A stretch of DNA of 64,000 nt from Penicillus capitatus (Eukaryota > Chlorophyta). The notes beneath the pieces were generated by a model. That model did not search any database. It saw nothing but the letters and a program-made list of their open reading frames with translations, and was not told where the DNA came from. The position numbers and the translations under genes were made by a program. The stretch covers positions 62,001 to 126,000 of the forward strand of contig OZ287701.1 of NCBI GenBank assembly GCA_965649825.1, in the 5' to 3' direction. Of the stretch, positions 1-10,697 are shown one piece after another. Positions within the stretch are counted from its first letter, which is position 1, and the number at the start of each line of letters is the position of its first letter.

Positions 1-2420
1 TCTCCATCTGACTCGGTTCAAGTTTCTAGGCCACTGTACAGGAGGAGGATTATTTGGTGACCGTGACTCACGTGTGCTCCGTCGGCTACAACTGCAAGAG
101 AGTGTACCTCCATCTGTGTCAGGGGCGTCGGTGGCCAAGACGTTGAGAATGGTTCTTGGCGACAATTCAGAAACAGCGGTAGATAAAAAACCTGTAACAC
201 CTCGAGAAAACGAAGATTTACTGACAATGCTGCAATCACGATGGGCTGATGGAGCTTTCTCTGACATCAAAGTACTGGCCGCCGCCCTTATGACGGTGTC
301 GTGGAAGACGGTGTTGTGTAGGTAATAATCTTCGACCGGGAGTATCGCCTCCATCGCATGGTCCTATGCAGAAGCCCTTTCTTCGATAGACTCCTCCAAG
401 GAGAATGGAATGAAACGAATGAGAGGGTGCGTTCCCTGTCTGTCATCTCTGCAGCGAATGCCTAAACGGCCTGTCGGTGCAGATTCTGAGATTGGAAGTG
501 CCTGCAGTGACCATTACCTGCGAAGCATTTGAGTTGTCTTTGTCGCACATGTATGCCAATCCGGTAGAGTTGAATCGAAACAATGTCTTTCAAGTCATGG
601 CTGCCGCAAGCTACCTGGATCTCCAGGTCAAGCACCCTCCCCTTCTGACGGCCGTGTCTGACATGTCGTCTGGATGCTGCCTGCTGCTGTAGGATCTGTG
701 CGCTCAGTGTTCAGACCATATAATTGAATCGATGCATGATCCGGACGCCTTTCTGGATTTTTATTGTGGGGGGACTGAATTCGAGTACGGACCACACTCC
801 GAACGCATTAAGAAATCAGGATGGCATCACCTTTGTATGATGGGTGTGGACCATCTTCGGAAGACCTTGCCCAGTTTGGACATACAGACTATCAAGAGAC
901 TCCTTGTCAGCGACGAGTTATGGATTCGGACAGAGCTCGATAGGCAAGAAACGTCTTCGAGAGAGGACGACAGCTAACGAATGGCGTGATGTGGGATGCA
1001 GATACAAACTGGTGAAGGAGGTTTTGTTTCCGAAAGTCTTTGCTGCTCGTGAGCAATGCCGAGAGCACGGTGGCGTTGGCGGCATGCCGTTATGGTCGAA
1101 TCCATCGTTGGGATCTCCTCGTGATCCATGGGTCGTCTCCGATGCGTTTGGTCGTGTACGAGACAAGTCGGATGCTTCCAGCAATAACCAAGCGTCTTCG
1201 TCGGCGCAGCACAACCATCTTCTGGATTCGGCCGAAATCAAGGAAGACGCGTCCGGTGGAGGTGAAGGACAGTCAATCAGTCACGATCCAATGGCAAAGC
1301 CCGAGAGCGCAGAGGCGGCGGAAGCGATGGAGTGTGGAAAGAATGTGTTTGTCCGAGGAAAACCTGGTCCGCTCTCTTCACAGGGAGTCGACGACTTTTC
1401 GATCCAAGGAGATAACAGTCAAGAAAACCGCGTTGAAGAAGAGGCAGCTGAGAGACTCTCAATAACGGCAGTCGATGGAAGGGATTTGCCTGAGAGCAGC
1501 ACGAGAGAGAATCAGGAAGGCCATCCGAGTGGATCCTTCGGACTGCTTGTCGCGAGAGAAGATATTTCTGAACATCTTCACTTAAAAGAAACTGTCATGG
1601 AAGTGCGAGATGTCTTGAACGTAATACTCGTCGCACTCGTAAGCTCTTCGTTCGATCGTCTGTTGTCTGTAGGCGGCATCAGACGTTCTTGGACTCGAAG
1701 GAATAAAGTACTCTCACATTCAACATGCTGATTTGTCAAAGATCGAGATCGAACTCCATGAGATGGGTCTGAACCGTGCACACCACGCTTTACTTCAAGG
1801 AATGCGTACTCAAGATATTCTCTATAAGAGAATCGAAGCATGTTCGCCGGTCGAAGATCAAGCGGTCCAGGTTCGTATCGAGTCTCTAGAGTGATACGTG
1901 TGTCTGATGGGTGGCGGTTTAGGGAGGTCGGACAGGATCATATCCCAAGAACTTGCACCCTTACAGCCAAAAAGATCTACAAGATTTGTATAGTCGTTGG
2001 TGGCTTCCATCTTTTCGATTTGGGGTAGAATTTGCGGATGTTAGAAAGATTACTCCCCAGACAGAACAAATATCTGAAGCGCATTACTATGCTGGTTCCG
2101 TCTGGAAAGTGAGATTGCTGATCGATGATAGCAAAAACGAAGTGCGCTTGCATCTGTTCCGCAACCAAAGAAAGATCGGGAGAATTGGAGGCATGCAAGT
2201 TCCGTATGATTCTCGTGACGTCGTTTGCACACGATTCAAGTTTCTGGTTCCAAGTCGCGATGGCATGGCGGCTCGTTCAAGCAGACCAGGAAGATTTCAG
2301 CAGAAAAAAGGCAGAGGCTGGAATGATTTTCTACGTTTGGACAACATAGAGAACTTCTTGACACCGTGGGGCAGTCTCAGAGTTATTGTGATAGTTTATC
2401 CCCCATTCGAGACAGATTAA
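1..2420 (+). CDS. BTB/POZ-BACK protein, germ-cell-less-like (5' end off the window)
   Basis: Putative adaptor that would recruit substrates to a cullin-3 ubiquitin ligase; the role is inferred from the fold. Exons are 149(or earlier)-271, 322-426, 483-626, 693-943, 1002-1620, 1673-1874 and 1936-2420; from the ATG at 149 they total 643 codons. The frame is open upstream to base 1, so the N-terminus may lie outside. The BTB core (SDIKVIIFDREYRLHRMVLC) is created by removing the 272-321 intron. A BACK-like helical segment follows (DLCAQCSDHIIESMHDPDAF), then a low-complexity acidic linker (about codons 240-400) and a C-terminal part with RFGVEF and HYYAGSVWKV, both typical of germ-cell-less relatives. 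The intron at 944-1001 fits best as GC-AG (AG|GCAAG); a GT at 953 is the alternative. No close functional assignment is possible. Confidence 0.8.
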
Positions 2421-3132
2421 GAACAACAACAGCAACAGCAACAATGCACCACCCGCCTTCGTCATTTTTGCTTTCTTCTATCCGATTTCACGAGCGTCTG
2501 TGTACATGATCGCGCTACTTACTTTGATAATGTTCGTACAATACCTTTCATTTTGTGACATGCACGAGTTCCTCCACGAAACGGGTCGTTTTATTTCGTG
2601 CTCAAGAATAACCATTGCCTAAGAGTGAGATGTGTGTCTCTGCATGCATGTCTTCAATTTCAACTACCACCGCTCCATCACAGATTAATGCATTAAGGGT
2701 GTCGAATGCTCTCCGTTCACCGTCGCTCGTTCGTTCGTTCTTTGATGCAGTCCTTTCACGAATACAGCAGCAGCACATGTGCAACGGACATTCCAATTTC
2801 ATTGTTGACCAATATCCTCTATTTTCCGAAATTTTTCAAACTGGATTATGCAAAACGCCAGTTGACACACTATCGCTTGCCGTTTTGAGTACATTAATCT
2901 CGTATCGTTGCACGTCTGTGGTTGTTTAAGCGACAAAAATATTGACTGACTGACAAACGACTGCTCATGATTGAACTGAACGGACTTGATGACGGGCGAA
3001 CGGGGGGTGCTTGGATGATAGATGGCTGGCTGGTTGGATTGGCTGACGGACTGGCTGGAAACCCCCTCACTCAACATCCAAGATTAACCTACTGACCGTA
3101 ATTCTCATAAAAACACTGCCACGATCATTGCA
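2421..3132. other. Intergenic stretch without a convincing gene
   Basis: About 710 bases between the BTB gene and the methyltransferase gene. It starts with a short CAA/CAG-rich run just after the stop codon, and around 3000-3060 there is a CTGGCTG-rich simple stretch. Short open frames exist on both strands, but none resembles a known family or joins a neighbour by splicing. It probably holds the 3' UTR of the upstream gene and the promoter of the downstream gene. Confidence 0.6.
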
Positions 3133-4205
3133 TTGCACTCAACTGCCACGTGGATCGCGATCATGCACGCAACACTCTTCAGAGCACCTCTCTCGCGGAC
3201 GCCATGCATAGCCATGCTCAATGAAAGTGAACGCCGTTTCGTCCCAACGCGTCGCGTCCTGATCGGCATCGTCGGAAGCGTCTTTCTGCGTCCTCTTGCG
3301 TCACCCGCTGCAGCCACGTCGCCGATGGAAGCTGTACTTGAAAATCCTGACTGGCCACCCACATTTCCTTTTCGCCCAGACGATTTCCAACGCTACGATG
3401 AACGTCAAGATGCCGAATTCTACAGCGCGCCGCGATTTGTTACCCACATCGACGATCCTGCCATCGCTGCCCTCACCAAGCACCCACCCTTCTAGAATCT
3501 CTCTCCGTCATGCGTTTGTGAAGCTAGGTACTATGCCAGTGTCTTCCCTCAAGATCCCGATACCTCTTACCTCGATCTCTGCAGCAGTTGGATCAGTCAT
3601 TACCCCAAAGGCATCAAAGCGAAACGCATTTCGGGGCTCGGCATGAATGAGCAGGTGCCTCGTGTCCTTTATCGCTCATGATTTGTCAAATGGGATGCAA
3701 ACAGGAACTGGCCAGAAACGCCGTTTTAACGGACTACGTTGTTCACGATCTCAATTCCGATCCAACTTTCCCGTACGAGAACGAAACGTTCGATGTCATC
3801 ACCAACGCCGTTTCGGTGGACTACTTGGCCAAACCTCTCGATGTCGATGAAACCGCATGCCTAGGCATTTTCCTTCACGTCCGACTGCACCATAGGTATT
3901 CAGGGAGATGCATCGTGTGCTGAAGCCTGGTGGATTGGCACTCATGAGTTTCTCCAATCGATGTTTTCCGACGAAAGGTCACACTTTTATGGCAGATCGT
4001 CTGCGCTTATGTTCTGTTGCTGATCTCAGTGATTCAGATCTGGACGACAACGGGAGATGCGGATCACATCTACATCGTGGGATCTTACTTCCGCTATTCC
4101 ATCGAAGGTGGATTCGATCCTCCCCGATGCGCCGATATCTCACCGAAGGCTGGATTCTTTGGCGCCAGCGATCCGTTGTATGTTGTCTATTCTCGCAAAG
4201 TGTGA
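3133..4205 (+). CDS. Class I SAM-dependent methyltransferase (Methyltransf_11 type)
   Basis: Five exons, 3133-3479, 3528-3654, 3705-3842, 3896-3977 and 4030-4205, give 289 residues. The fold is seen in FVTHIDDPAIAAL, a SAM-site-like segment (YLDLCSSWISHYPKG), the FDVITNAVSVDYL strand and REMHRVLKPGGLALMSF, the usual post-motif region of Methyltransf_11 enzymes. The C-terminus (YFRYS, DPLYVVYSRK) matches an uncharacterised algal/cyanobacterial subgroup. The substrate is unknown. The N-terminal 65 residues are rich in Arg, Ser and Ala with a hydrophobic stretch near RRVLIGIVGSVFL, compatible with organelle import; an internal Met at 3163 or 3211 could also start. The first intron (3480-3527) must be GC-AG: only that splice restores ALTKYY. 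It ends 89 bases before the convergent pentapeptide gene. Confidence 0.85.
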
Positions 4206-4293
4206 GATGTGAAAACGCTTTTTATTCGCATCAATGCCTTCTTTTGATGGGTCAACAAAAAAGCAAAACTGTCTGTCCCATGCCGGGTCCGTC

Positions 4294-5170
4294 TCATCTA
4301 CGGCATCCAATTTGCGCACGGCTGTCGCCTTGGAGTGTTGGATTTTCACACATACGCTTAACATCTTCACCTCCTAGCAATAGTGACCGTTCAGAAGAGT
4401 GAGATATACGGGCAGGGCAAGGAGGGAATACCGATGAGCGCATCTTCGAAGTTTGTGTTCTCTAAGTTGGCCTCATTGAAGTTTGCCCCTGTGATGACGC
4501 TGTTCGTTAGATTGGCGTTCTTCAGATTTGCCTTGCTGAAATCTGCACGGTCTAGAATCGCATTGGCCAGATTTGCCCCTTCAAAATTGGCACCCATGGC
4601 AAATGCCTGCATTGCAGTCTGAATGCTTAAATAAGGCATATGAGTGAGATCACACTTTCGAAAAGACGACTTCTTCTAAATTAGCTCCAGAAAAGTCGGC
4701 ATCTTGCAACAGCCCTCCTGACAAGACGCGTCCTTTCAAATCTTTGGTACGGTAGATGCACTGACGCAGGTCTAATAGCGAATTGGACACAGCGTTGGCC
4801 TGACGGGCAGAAGTGTGAGATTGATCTGCCACAAAAGAGTGAGAACCTGTCCAATCGTATTCCCCACAAATCCACGATCGCAGCGATCAGGAGTATCGCT
4901 GATCGGCGGGAATCTTGATGGCGGTGCTGCCTCTGTGATAGGAGCAAAGATCAGACATCCAGACAAGGCACCACTCAAGGCGATATTCCTCAATCTTTTA
5001 CACCATCCTAAAAACGGCTCTCCGTTTCCAACCAGAGAGTTAGAAGTGTGAGAAACGTGAGGAAGGTGCGAGATGTGCTCCCCCGTCGATACGGCTCGGC
5101 GTCGATGAAGCGCAAATGCGATAAGACGACATCGTACGATGCAGAGAACGCGATAGATACCCCGCCTCAT
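4294..5170 (-). CDS. Thylakoid-lumen-type pentapeptide repeat protein
   Basis: Four exons (5170-4847, 4799-4656, 4618-4432, 4373-4294) encode 244 residues. The N-terminal 95 residues have a basic leader followed by a hydrophobic segment ending ...APITEAAPP, as expected for two-step import into the thylakoid lumen. The mature part begins [22 protein letters not shown] and then shows A(D/N)LXX repeats ([31 protein letters not shown]) forming a right-handed quadrilateral beta-helix. The end, [12 protein letters not shown]...IGCRR, is characteristic of plant and algal lumenal pentapeptide proteins. The biochemical role of this family is unknown. Its start codon is only 26 bp from that of the divergent glycosylase gene. 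A further intron within the leader-coding exon cannot be excluded, so the first 50 residues are less certain. Confidence 0.85.
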
Positions 5171-5196
5171 TAGCCAGACGTTCGATCAATCGATCG
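5171..5196. promoter_or_regulatory. 26-bp divergent intergenic spacer between start codons
   Basis: This spacer separates the start codons of the pentapeptide gene (minus) and the MBD4-like gene (plus). Both transcripts must initiate inside or beyond it, so a shared or overlapping promoter is inferred. It contains a short near-palindrome built from GATCAATCGATCGATGA. Confidence 0.4.
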
Positions 5197-5929
5197 ATGA
5201 CGCGCGTATCGAAACGCAAACGCGATAGCCAGTCCATCAATCGACATTCCCAAACCGAGAGATTTCGGCGACTGCCAGGGCAGCAGAGGGCAGATCCGTA
5301 CCGCGTTGAGTGGAAACCTCCCGCGTCGCCTTTTGGCTTGTTAGAAGAGGAGCTCTATGACGATCCATGGAAGCTCCTTGTTGGATGTCTTCTGCTCAAC
5401 AGAACATCGATTGCCCAAGTCCCATCAAACACAGCAGCATAGATGGTCATCCCATTGTGTGTCCGATCGCAGGTTCGTCAGGTGATTTGGGAGTTCTTTG
5501 CAAAATGGCCGGATGCGCATTCGGCAACATCTGCTCGTCTTAGTGACCTATACGCTGTTTTACATCCATTAGGCTTCGGTACGAAACGCGCTCAGTATAT
5601 TAAGAGCTTCTCGTACGAGTACCTTAACAAAGAGGTCATCGACAGCAGTCGGTTCGCAATGATGTGACGTTTGTATTAGTGGAAGGATCCGAAAGAACTG
5701 AAAGGCATGGGCGACTACGCCTCTGACGCCTACTTCATCTTCTGCAAAGTATTGCATCCCATGGCCGCCGCCATCCTTCCCTCCAAACAGTCGCTGTCTT
5801 TTCTAGGGTGCCTGGCGTGACGTTCAGCCGACCGACAAGGAACTAAGGCGCTATGTTGGGTGGCTGCAGACGTGTCATTCTCTAGGATTCTTCAATGTTG
5901 TATTTAATGGATCCGATATACAAAGATGA
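5197..5929 (+). CDS. MBD4-like HhH-GPD mismatch DNA glycosylase
   Basis: Base-excision repair enzyme predicted to remove thymine or uracil from G:T/G:U mispairs in the nucleus. Exons 5197-5418, 5473-5634, 5680-5748 and 5807-5929 total 191 residues and correspond to the catalytic domain without a methyl-CpG-binding domain, as in plant and protist MBD4-like proteins. Seen in order: [20 protein letters not shown] and LNRTS (family signature near residues 47-70), the hairpin region [28 protein letters not shown] (helix-hairpin-helix) and [14 protein letters not shown], which carries the expected catalytic Asp. Each frame change between these blocks coincides with a GT-AG intron of 45-58 nt. The next gene starts 21 bp after its stop. 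Confidence 0.88.
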
Positions 5930-5950
5930 CTAGATGCCACCCGAAGGAAG

Positions 5951-6808
5951 ATGTTGTGCACGTGGTCATCGATCGGATCGACGCGGCGATTCGTTTCTAA
6001 TCGACGAGTTCCACAAAACGTCGTTTTGCGTTTGGCGCATCGACGCCATCGTCGTCGCACTTTCCTTCTCACTGCCCGGACGGTCCTGGAACCGTCTCTC
6101 ATCGAATCGGACGTCGACGATGGGGACAGAGAGAAGGAACTGGACTTCGAATACGATCCCTTGACGACAAAGCAGGTCAAAGCTCTCGTGCGCACCCTCT
6201 GCGAGGAAACGACCATCGCGCAACTGCACCTGCGATTGGGATCTTACGCCATCAAGATTCAACGCAGCGGTAATGGTGGCATACAGGATCCGCAGATCAG
6301 ACAGCCGTCTATGGATGTAGTGAACAGTCATCGTAGCAGCAGTTACAATGGGGCATTACCTGTCGTACATGAGCACCCTGAGAGCATTGTGGAGAAGGTG
6401 TCTGAGGAATCGATGGAGGGCAGCGTGGAAGATTCGTTTGCTGAAGAGGATTCCATGGCATCGATCGACGAGAGTCTGATGCTGATCGATTCGCCGAAGG
6501 TAGGATTCTTTCGACACGGTGTCTTCAACAAAAACGGCAAGAAAGTGGGCAAAGGTCCCATGCCAGGAGACGAAGTACATCACCGTTATGTGTGATAAAG
6601 TGTGAGAATGATGTGACAGGTGAAAGCTGGACAGTCGCTCTGTGCGATTGAACAACTGGGCATCTTTACGCCGATCTTAGCTCCGCAGCAAGGAGAAGTG
6701 TTGGCCTTTCCCTTTACCGACGGCGAACCGGTGGCCTACAAGGATGCCGTTGTGGAATTCTCTCCCTATTTTGGTGGGCACATCATTGGAGACAAGAAAT
6801 ATGCTTAA
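5951..6808 (+). CDS. BADC/BLP-like biotin-attachment-domain protein lacking the biotinyl lysine
   Basis: Two exons (5951-6589, 6620-6808) give 275 residues. The 30-nt intron restores HHRYVKAGQSLCAIEQLG. The C-terminal 90 residues form a biotinyl/lipoyl-type barrel, but the MKM biotin motif is replaced by IEQLG, as in plant BADC/BLP proteins. Those sit in heteromeric plastid acetyl-CoA carboxylase in place of BCCP and damp fatty-acid synthesis. An N-terminal helix LVRTLCEETTIAQLHL also matches the BADC/BCCP pattern. The first 50 residues are Arg/Ser/Thr-rich and resemble a plastid transit peptide. A Ser/Glu-rich linker lies in the middle. The family assignment is firm; the regulatory role in this organism is inference, since I see no carboxylase subunit in the window. 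Confidence 0.82.
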
Positions 6809-6919
6809 CGTCCCTTTTCTCATCCGATGTCCTTTCTTTCATACAAGTGGATTTTGTCTGTCGTCTGCATCTGCCTTCAGCAGACATGTGTGTGCAATCG
6901 TGCCTTGTCTTGTCACCTG

Positions 6920-9021
6920 TTAAGCAAGCATCGCCTGGGCGTGACCTGCAAAACTTGGACTGAAGATCGACTGTTCGCACAGAGATGCCAAATCCTGTAC
7001 GATATGTGCCAATGCCTACGCATCACACATGAGATGCACGCGGCAAAAGTGTGAGAAGAACATCGGGTCGTCCGAGGGACTTTGCTTTGAGGGACATCTC
7101 TCTGAGCTCGTCCTGCTTCGACACAAACCAATCGCGCAGAATCTCGGCGATCTTTTCCGGTCGCTGTTCGTAGGTTCCCACCCGGTTCTCCGTGACAAAC
7201 GGAATGTTCCCGGTCTCCTACACATGGTCACACTTTCTCACTCTTGAGCAGCGACAAGGAAACGGTTACTTGTCCTGGAATGTGACCGTTCAATAGAATG
7301 GGCGTTCCACAGATGAGAGCTTCGGCAATTGTTCCTGGCCCAGCTTTCGTCACGACGGCATCGCAGGCGCACATCCATTCGTTCATATTATGCACAAAGC
7401 CATGCACCAAGACCTGTGCCGAAGGTATTTCACTCAAGAGTGCGTTCGTGTGAGAAAGGCATTTCCTACGTGCATTCCGGGAGAATAGGATCGTTCGCTG
7501 AGTCGTCGAGCGAGTGCTTGATTTCGACCACAGATGACAACGATCTGTACCAGTGCACCGAGCGATTTCTCGATGGCCATCACTGTCTTCTCGAGACTTC
7601 CCATTCCTTCACCCCCTCCCACGAGCAACACGGCTGGCACGTCGTCCAACATGTTCTGCACAAACACACAGATCCGTTATCATCATGGTCCATCCCAACC
7701 AACTGCCCTGGCACCAGTTTTTTCCTTAACGTTGACTTGGAAGGCAGCGGCTTGCCGAATTCTGGACGAATCGGCAGTCCTGTTGCGAAATGTGTGAGAC
7801 AAGAGTGAGATTGACAGTGGCTCAAATGTCACACCATGCAGTGTGAGTTGATCGGGCTGCAGACCCAGTCTTCGTCCAAGCTTGTAACAGTACTCTGTCG
7901 GTACAAAGCATTGCGTCACTCCTGTGTGAAACCTGACATCCCATGCTACGGTCACACAAAACTGACGTCATTGTGATTGTCATTACCATGAATTGTGACA
8001 AGTGGTGTAATCTGTAATGACTGTGGCAAAGGCAATCGGTCGTTGTATGCCGGACCTGCACACCACCTCCATCCTCCAATAAACAGCGCATCTCTGGAAG
8101 ACCTACCGGATTCTGTCGCGCAAGACTCTGATAGGAATGTGTTGAAGCAGAGGATGAACCGAAACCTGAAGCCCAGTAAAAAGAGTGAGACAAAAGAGTG
8201 AGAGGAGGAGAAAAGGCACAATGAGATCAGGTTTGTAGAATTCGTAGGCTTCGTTGATGCGTTGATAACAGAAGAGTTGTATAAAAGCAAAGTAAGGCCG
8301 ATGGACCCATCGTGGGTTGAGAACGTGATAGAGGAGCCAATAGAGCCACGGATGTCGCACCTGTCACATCACAGATGGCCCACCATCACAGTCATATCAA
8401 TCGCTTGCAGGAAGCTACAAGGAAGCTGTAGGTATCTGGCATCCGATTCACAGGATATGGAGCGTGTTCCGTCCACAGATCCACCACATTCACCTATCTT
8501 TCCACACCATAATCGAACACCATTCATTTTTCCATGATGTGACAGCCGACATCGTATTTGTCCTTATAGGCTTGCAGGAATCCTGATCGCAATGCCTCTG
8601 CCGATGCCCGATGTCCACCTCCTGTCTTTGAATAAATAATCAGAATGCGTTTTCTTCGCGGTATCTTCCGTTTGTATCCCACAAAGTTCAGCAGAGATGA
8701 TGGCCATCCAGCATATGCCACTAACCCCAAAGGATCAAACTGCAAAACACAGAACGCTACATACCAAGACACTGACCATCTATCTGCGTTCATTACAGGT
8801 AAGGCGCCTGAACCGCAGCCGAATCCAAATCCACTGCCGATAGCTTTTCTCAGCCAATGAGGTCTTCGCCGTACCTATCATCCGTCGACAAATCTCCCCG
8901 TCTCCGTCTCGCCAAAGCGCCATGCCTTGGATCGGACAATCGGACGTGGGACCGACGATACGGCAGATGTCGTTGCTGGGTGACGCATCCCAGACGACCG
9001 GATCATCACGACACCGTCCAT
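6920..9021 (-). CDS. Monogalactosyldiacylglycerol (MGDG) synthase, GT28
   Basis: Transfers galactose from UDP-galactose to diacylglycerol at the plastid envelope, making the main thylakoid lipid. Thirteen exons (from 9021-8938 down to 7015-6920) sum to 484 residues. Family blocks appear in order: [142 protein letters not shown] and the C-terminal helix. All twelve introns are 44-63 nt. The leader is Arg/Ser-rich followed by a Gly-rich hydrophobic stretch, suitable for plastid import; its two short exons are the least certain. The divergent ALG5 start lies 44 bp away. Confidence 0.93.
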
Positions 9022-9065
9022 ACGACCTTCGATCGTAGCTGAAGTGACGTCGCTTTCTTGCAGCG
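9022..9065. promoter_or_regulatory. 44-bp divergent spacer between the MGDG synthase and ALG5 starts
   Basis: The start codons of two diverging genes are separated by 44 bp, so their promoters must overlap or share elements. A TGACGTCG (CRE-like) octamer lies at about 9043-9050. Its function is inference only. Confidence 0.35.
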
Positions 9066-10073
9066 ATGTGGTTTTGGTTCCTGTGCCTTGTCATCATCAT
9101 CGGCTTTGCTTCACTCGTCGCCGGTTGCGTACGCAACGCCGTCATCTTGGAAAGGCAATCCAGAACACCGGCATCGGTTCTGTCCTATACCCTTGACGAC
9201 CCAAACCCTGCAGCGGTCTCTCAGCCCACCTTTCGTCAACAAGACATCTCCGTCGATTTCTCACTCGTGATTCCGTGCTACAATGAGGCGAAGCGCATTA
9301 CACGGACACTGGAGACAACGAAGCAGTACTTCGATTCCTTAAGGGACGGTCAGGGGCATCCATTGACGTATGAAGTGGTCGTTATCGATGACGGCTCACA
9401 GGACGACACCATCGAAACGGTGCAGCACTTTGCAAAGTACTTCGAATCGGAAAAGATCTTCCGCCTGTTTAAACTGGAACGCAATTGCGGCAAAGGAGTC
9501 GCCGTCAAGGAAGGATTGCTGCGGACACGTGGAGCACTCTGTCTCTTTCTCGATGCCGACGGCGCAACAGAAATCTCCGAATGCCAATCACTCATGGAAA
9601 AGCTCCTGCATCTGCTGAACCTGACCAGAGGAGAGAAGTTCGATCGAGACCATCTCAGGCAACTGGCAGACAGTCCCGCTATTGTGGTCGGATCCCGTGC
9701 GCATCTTCAGGCCAAGGCGATCGCCCATCGCTCGCCTATTCGCAATTTCTTGATGCATGGATTCCATCTGCTTGTCTGGGTGGCCACACGGACGCCCATT
9801 CGCGATACCCAATGCGGTTTCAAGCTGTTGACACGTGCAGCAGTGAATCGCATCTTCCCTCACGTGAAGATCCGTCGCTGGTGCTTCGATGTTGAGGTTC
9901 TCTTTCTGGCAAAGCGCCATCGCATTCCTGTCGGCGAAGTGCCCGTTCGATGGCACGAGATTCCGGGATCTAAGGTCCGCATGCATCACATCTTCCACAT
10001 GGCATGGGAACTCGGCACCATCTTTTTCGGTTATATCCTCCTTCCATCATGGAAAAAGGGCAAGGGAGAGTAA
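9066..10073 (+). CDS. ALG5: Dolichyl-phosphate beta-glucosyltransferase (ALG5)
   Basis: Makes dolichyl-phosphate-glucose for N-glycan assembly at the ER membrane. This is a single exon of 335 residues, which is unusual in this intron-rich region. It has an N-terminal membrane anchor (FLCLVIIIGFASLVAGC), then the GT2 fold: SLVIPCYNEAKRITRTLE, EVVVIDDGSQDDT, GKGVAVKEGLL, the metal-binding LFLDADGAT, IVVGSRAHL, DTQCGFKLLTR and WCFDVEVLFLAKR. The C-terminal hydrophobic helix ends in a basic tail (KKGKGE) that may act as an ER retrieval signal. Length and motif order match ALG5 of other eukaryotes. Confidence 0.95.
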   Translation: MWFWFLCLVIIIGFASLVAGCVRNAVILERQSRTPASVLSYTLDDPNPAAVSQPTFRQQDISVDFSLVIPCYNEAKRITRTLETTKQYFDSLRDGQGHPLTYEVVVIDDGSQDDTIETVQHFAKYFESEKIFRLFKLERNCGKGVAVKEGLLRTRGALCLFLDADGATEISECQSLMEKLLHLLNLTRGEKFDRDHLRQLADSPAIVVGSRAHLQAKAIAHRSPIRNFLMHGFHLLVWVATRTPIRDTQCGFKLLTRAAVNRIFPHVKIRRWCFDVEVLFLAKRHRIPVGEVPVRWHEIPGSKVRMHHIFHMAWELGTIFFGYILLPSWKKGKGE

Positions 10074-10391
10074 CAGACAGAGAGAGACAGATATGTCATG
10101 TCATGTGTAAACGGCAACCTCGACGTGAGAGATGCCATTGCGTCCGTCGGTTGCGGGTAGACGGACGGATAAGTGATTCCAAGGGGGCTTGATTTTGTGA
10201 GGGCACGTTGCCGGATGATCGGCGTACGTCGCATGGCGTTCTTTCAACCGTCATCTTCGGCGATGCCGATTTAAAGGTCGCTGCTGCGGTCTGTCGTGTC
10301 TAGTCGATTGATTCGTTCGTCTCTTCTGCTTTATCGTCTGTCTGTGACGCGGTGCATTCGACCTTTGTCGCTGTCGCTGAGCGAAGCAAAG
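10074..10391. other. Intergenic stretch, nothing recognised
   Basis: 318 bases between ALG5 and a small predicted membrane protein gene. It opens with a short GA-rich run (ACAGACAGAGAGAGACAG) immediately after the ALG5 stop. I see no conserved coding or RNA feature. Confidence 0.5.
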
Positions 10392-10697
10392 ATGTCTCCT
10401 TTTAAATACGCCATGCTCTTCATCGCTCTCATGGCTCTGTTTGCACGACACGGAGAGTGCCGAATGGTGGAGGCAAACGACGAGGCATTGTCTATGGACA
10501 ATGCGCAACTCTCACAAAAAAACAGTACGTACTCCTTGCTCTTCCATTCCGGGACCATCGGGTGCATTGCTGCCGCAGTGGCTGTGCGTCGTCTGCTGGC
10601 ATCGCCGCCCGAGCTCGAAGTGGAAGCATCGGCATCCGCACCAGACGAGGACGACTTTGAAATAGAGGAAGATTTCGATGCGTCTTCTGATAACTAG
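10392..10697 (+). CDS. Small predicted secreted or membrane protein, unknown
   Basis: A 101-residue open frame starting at MSPFKYAMLFIALMALFARH, a clear signal-peptide-like N-terminus. A second hydrophobic segment near residues 45-60 (SGTIGCIAAAVAVRRLL) and an acidic Asp/Glu tail (DEDDFEIEEDFDASSDN) follow. The frame is also open upstream to 10296, but the Met at 10392 gives the better leader. No family is recognised. The acidic C-terminus and size resemble small envelope or ER membrane proteins, but this is only a description. Confidence 0.5.
   Translation: MSPFKYAMLFIALMALFARHGECRMVEANDEALSMDNAQLSQKNSTYSLLFHSGTIGCIAAAVAVRRLLASPPELEVEASASAPDEDDFEIEEDFDASSDN

Noticed and set aside
3296-3646. 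Frameshift pseudogene interpretation of the methyltransferase
   Set aside because: Every frame change coincides with a splice-able intron of about 50 nt, and the spliced protein is complete.
9350-9998. Frames antisense to ALG5
   Set aside because: ALG5 is complete and strongly conserved on the plus strand; the antisense frames have no features.
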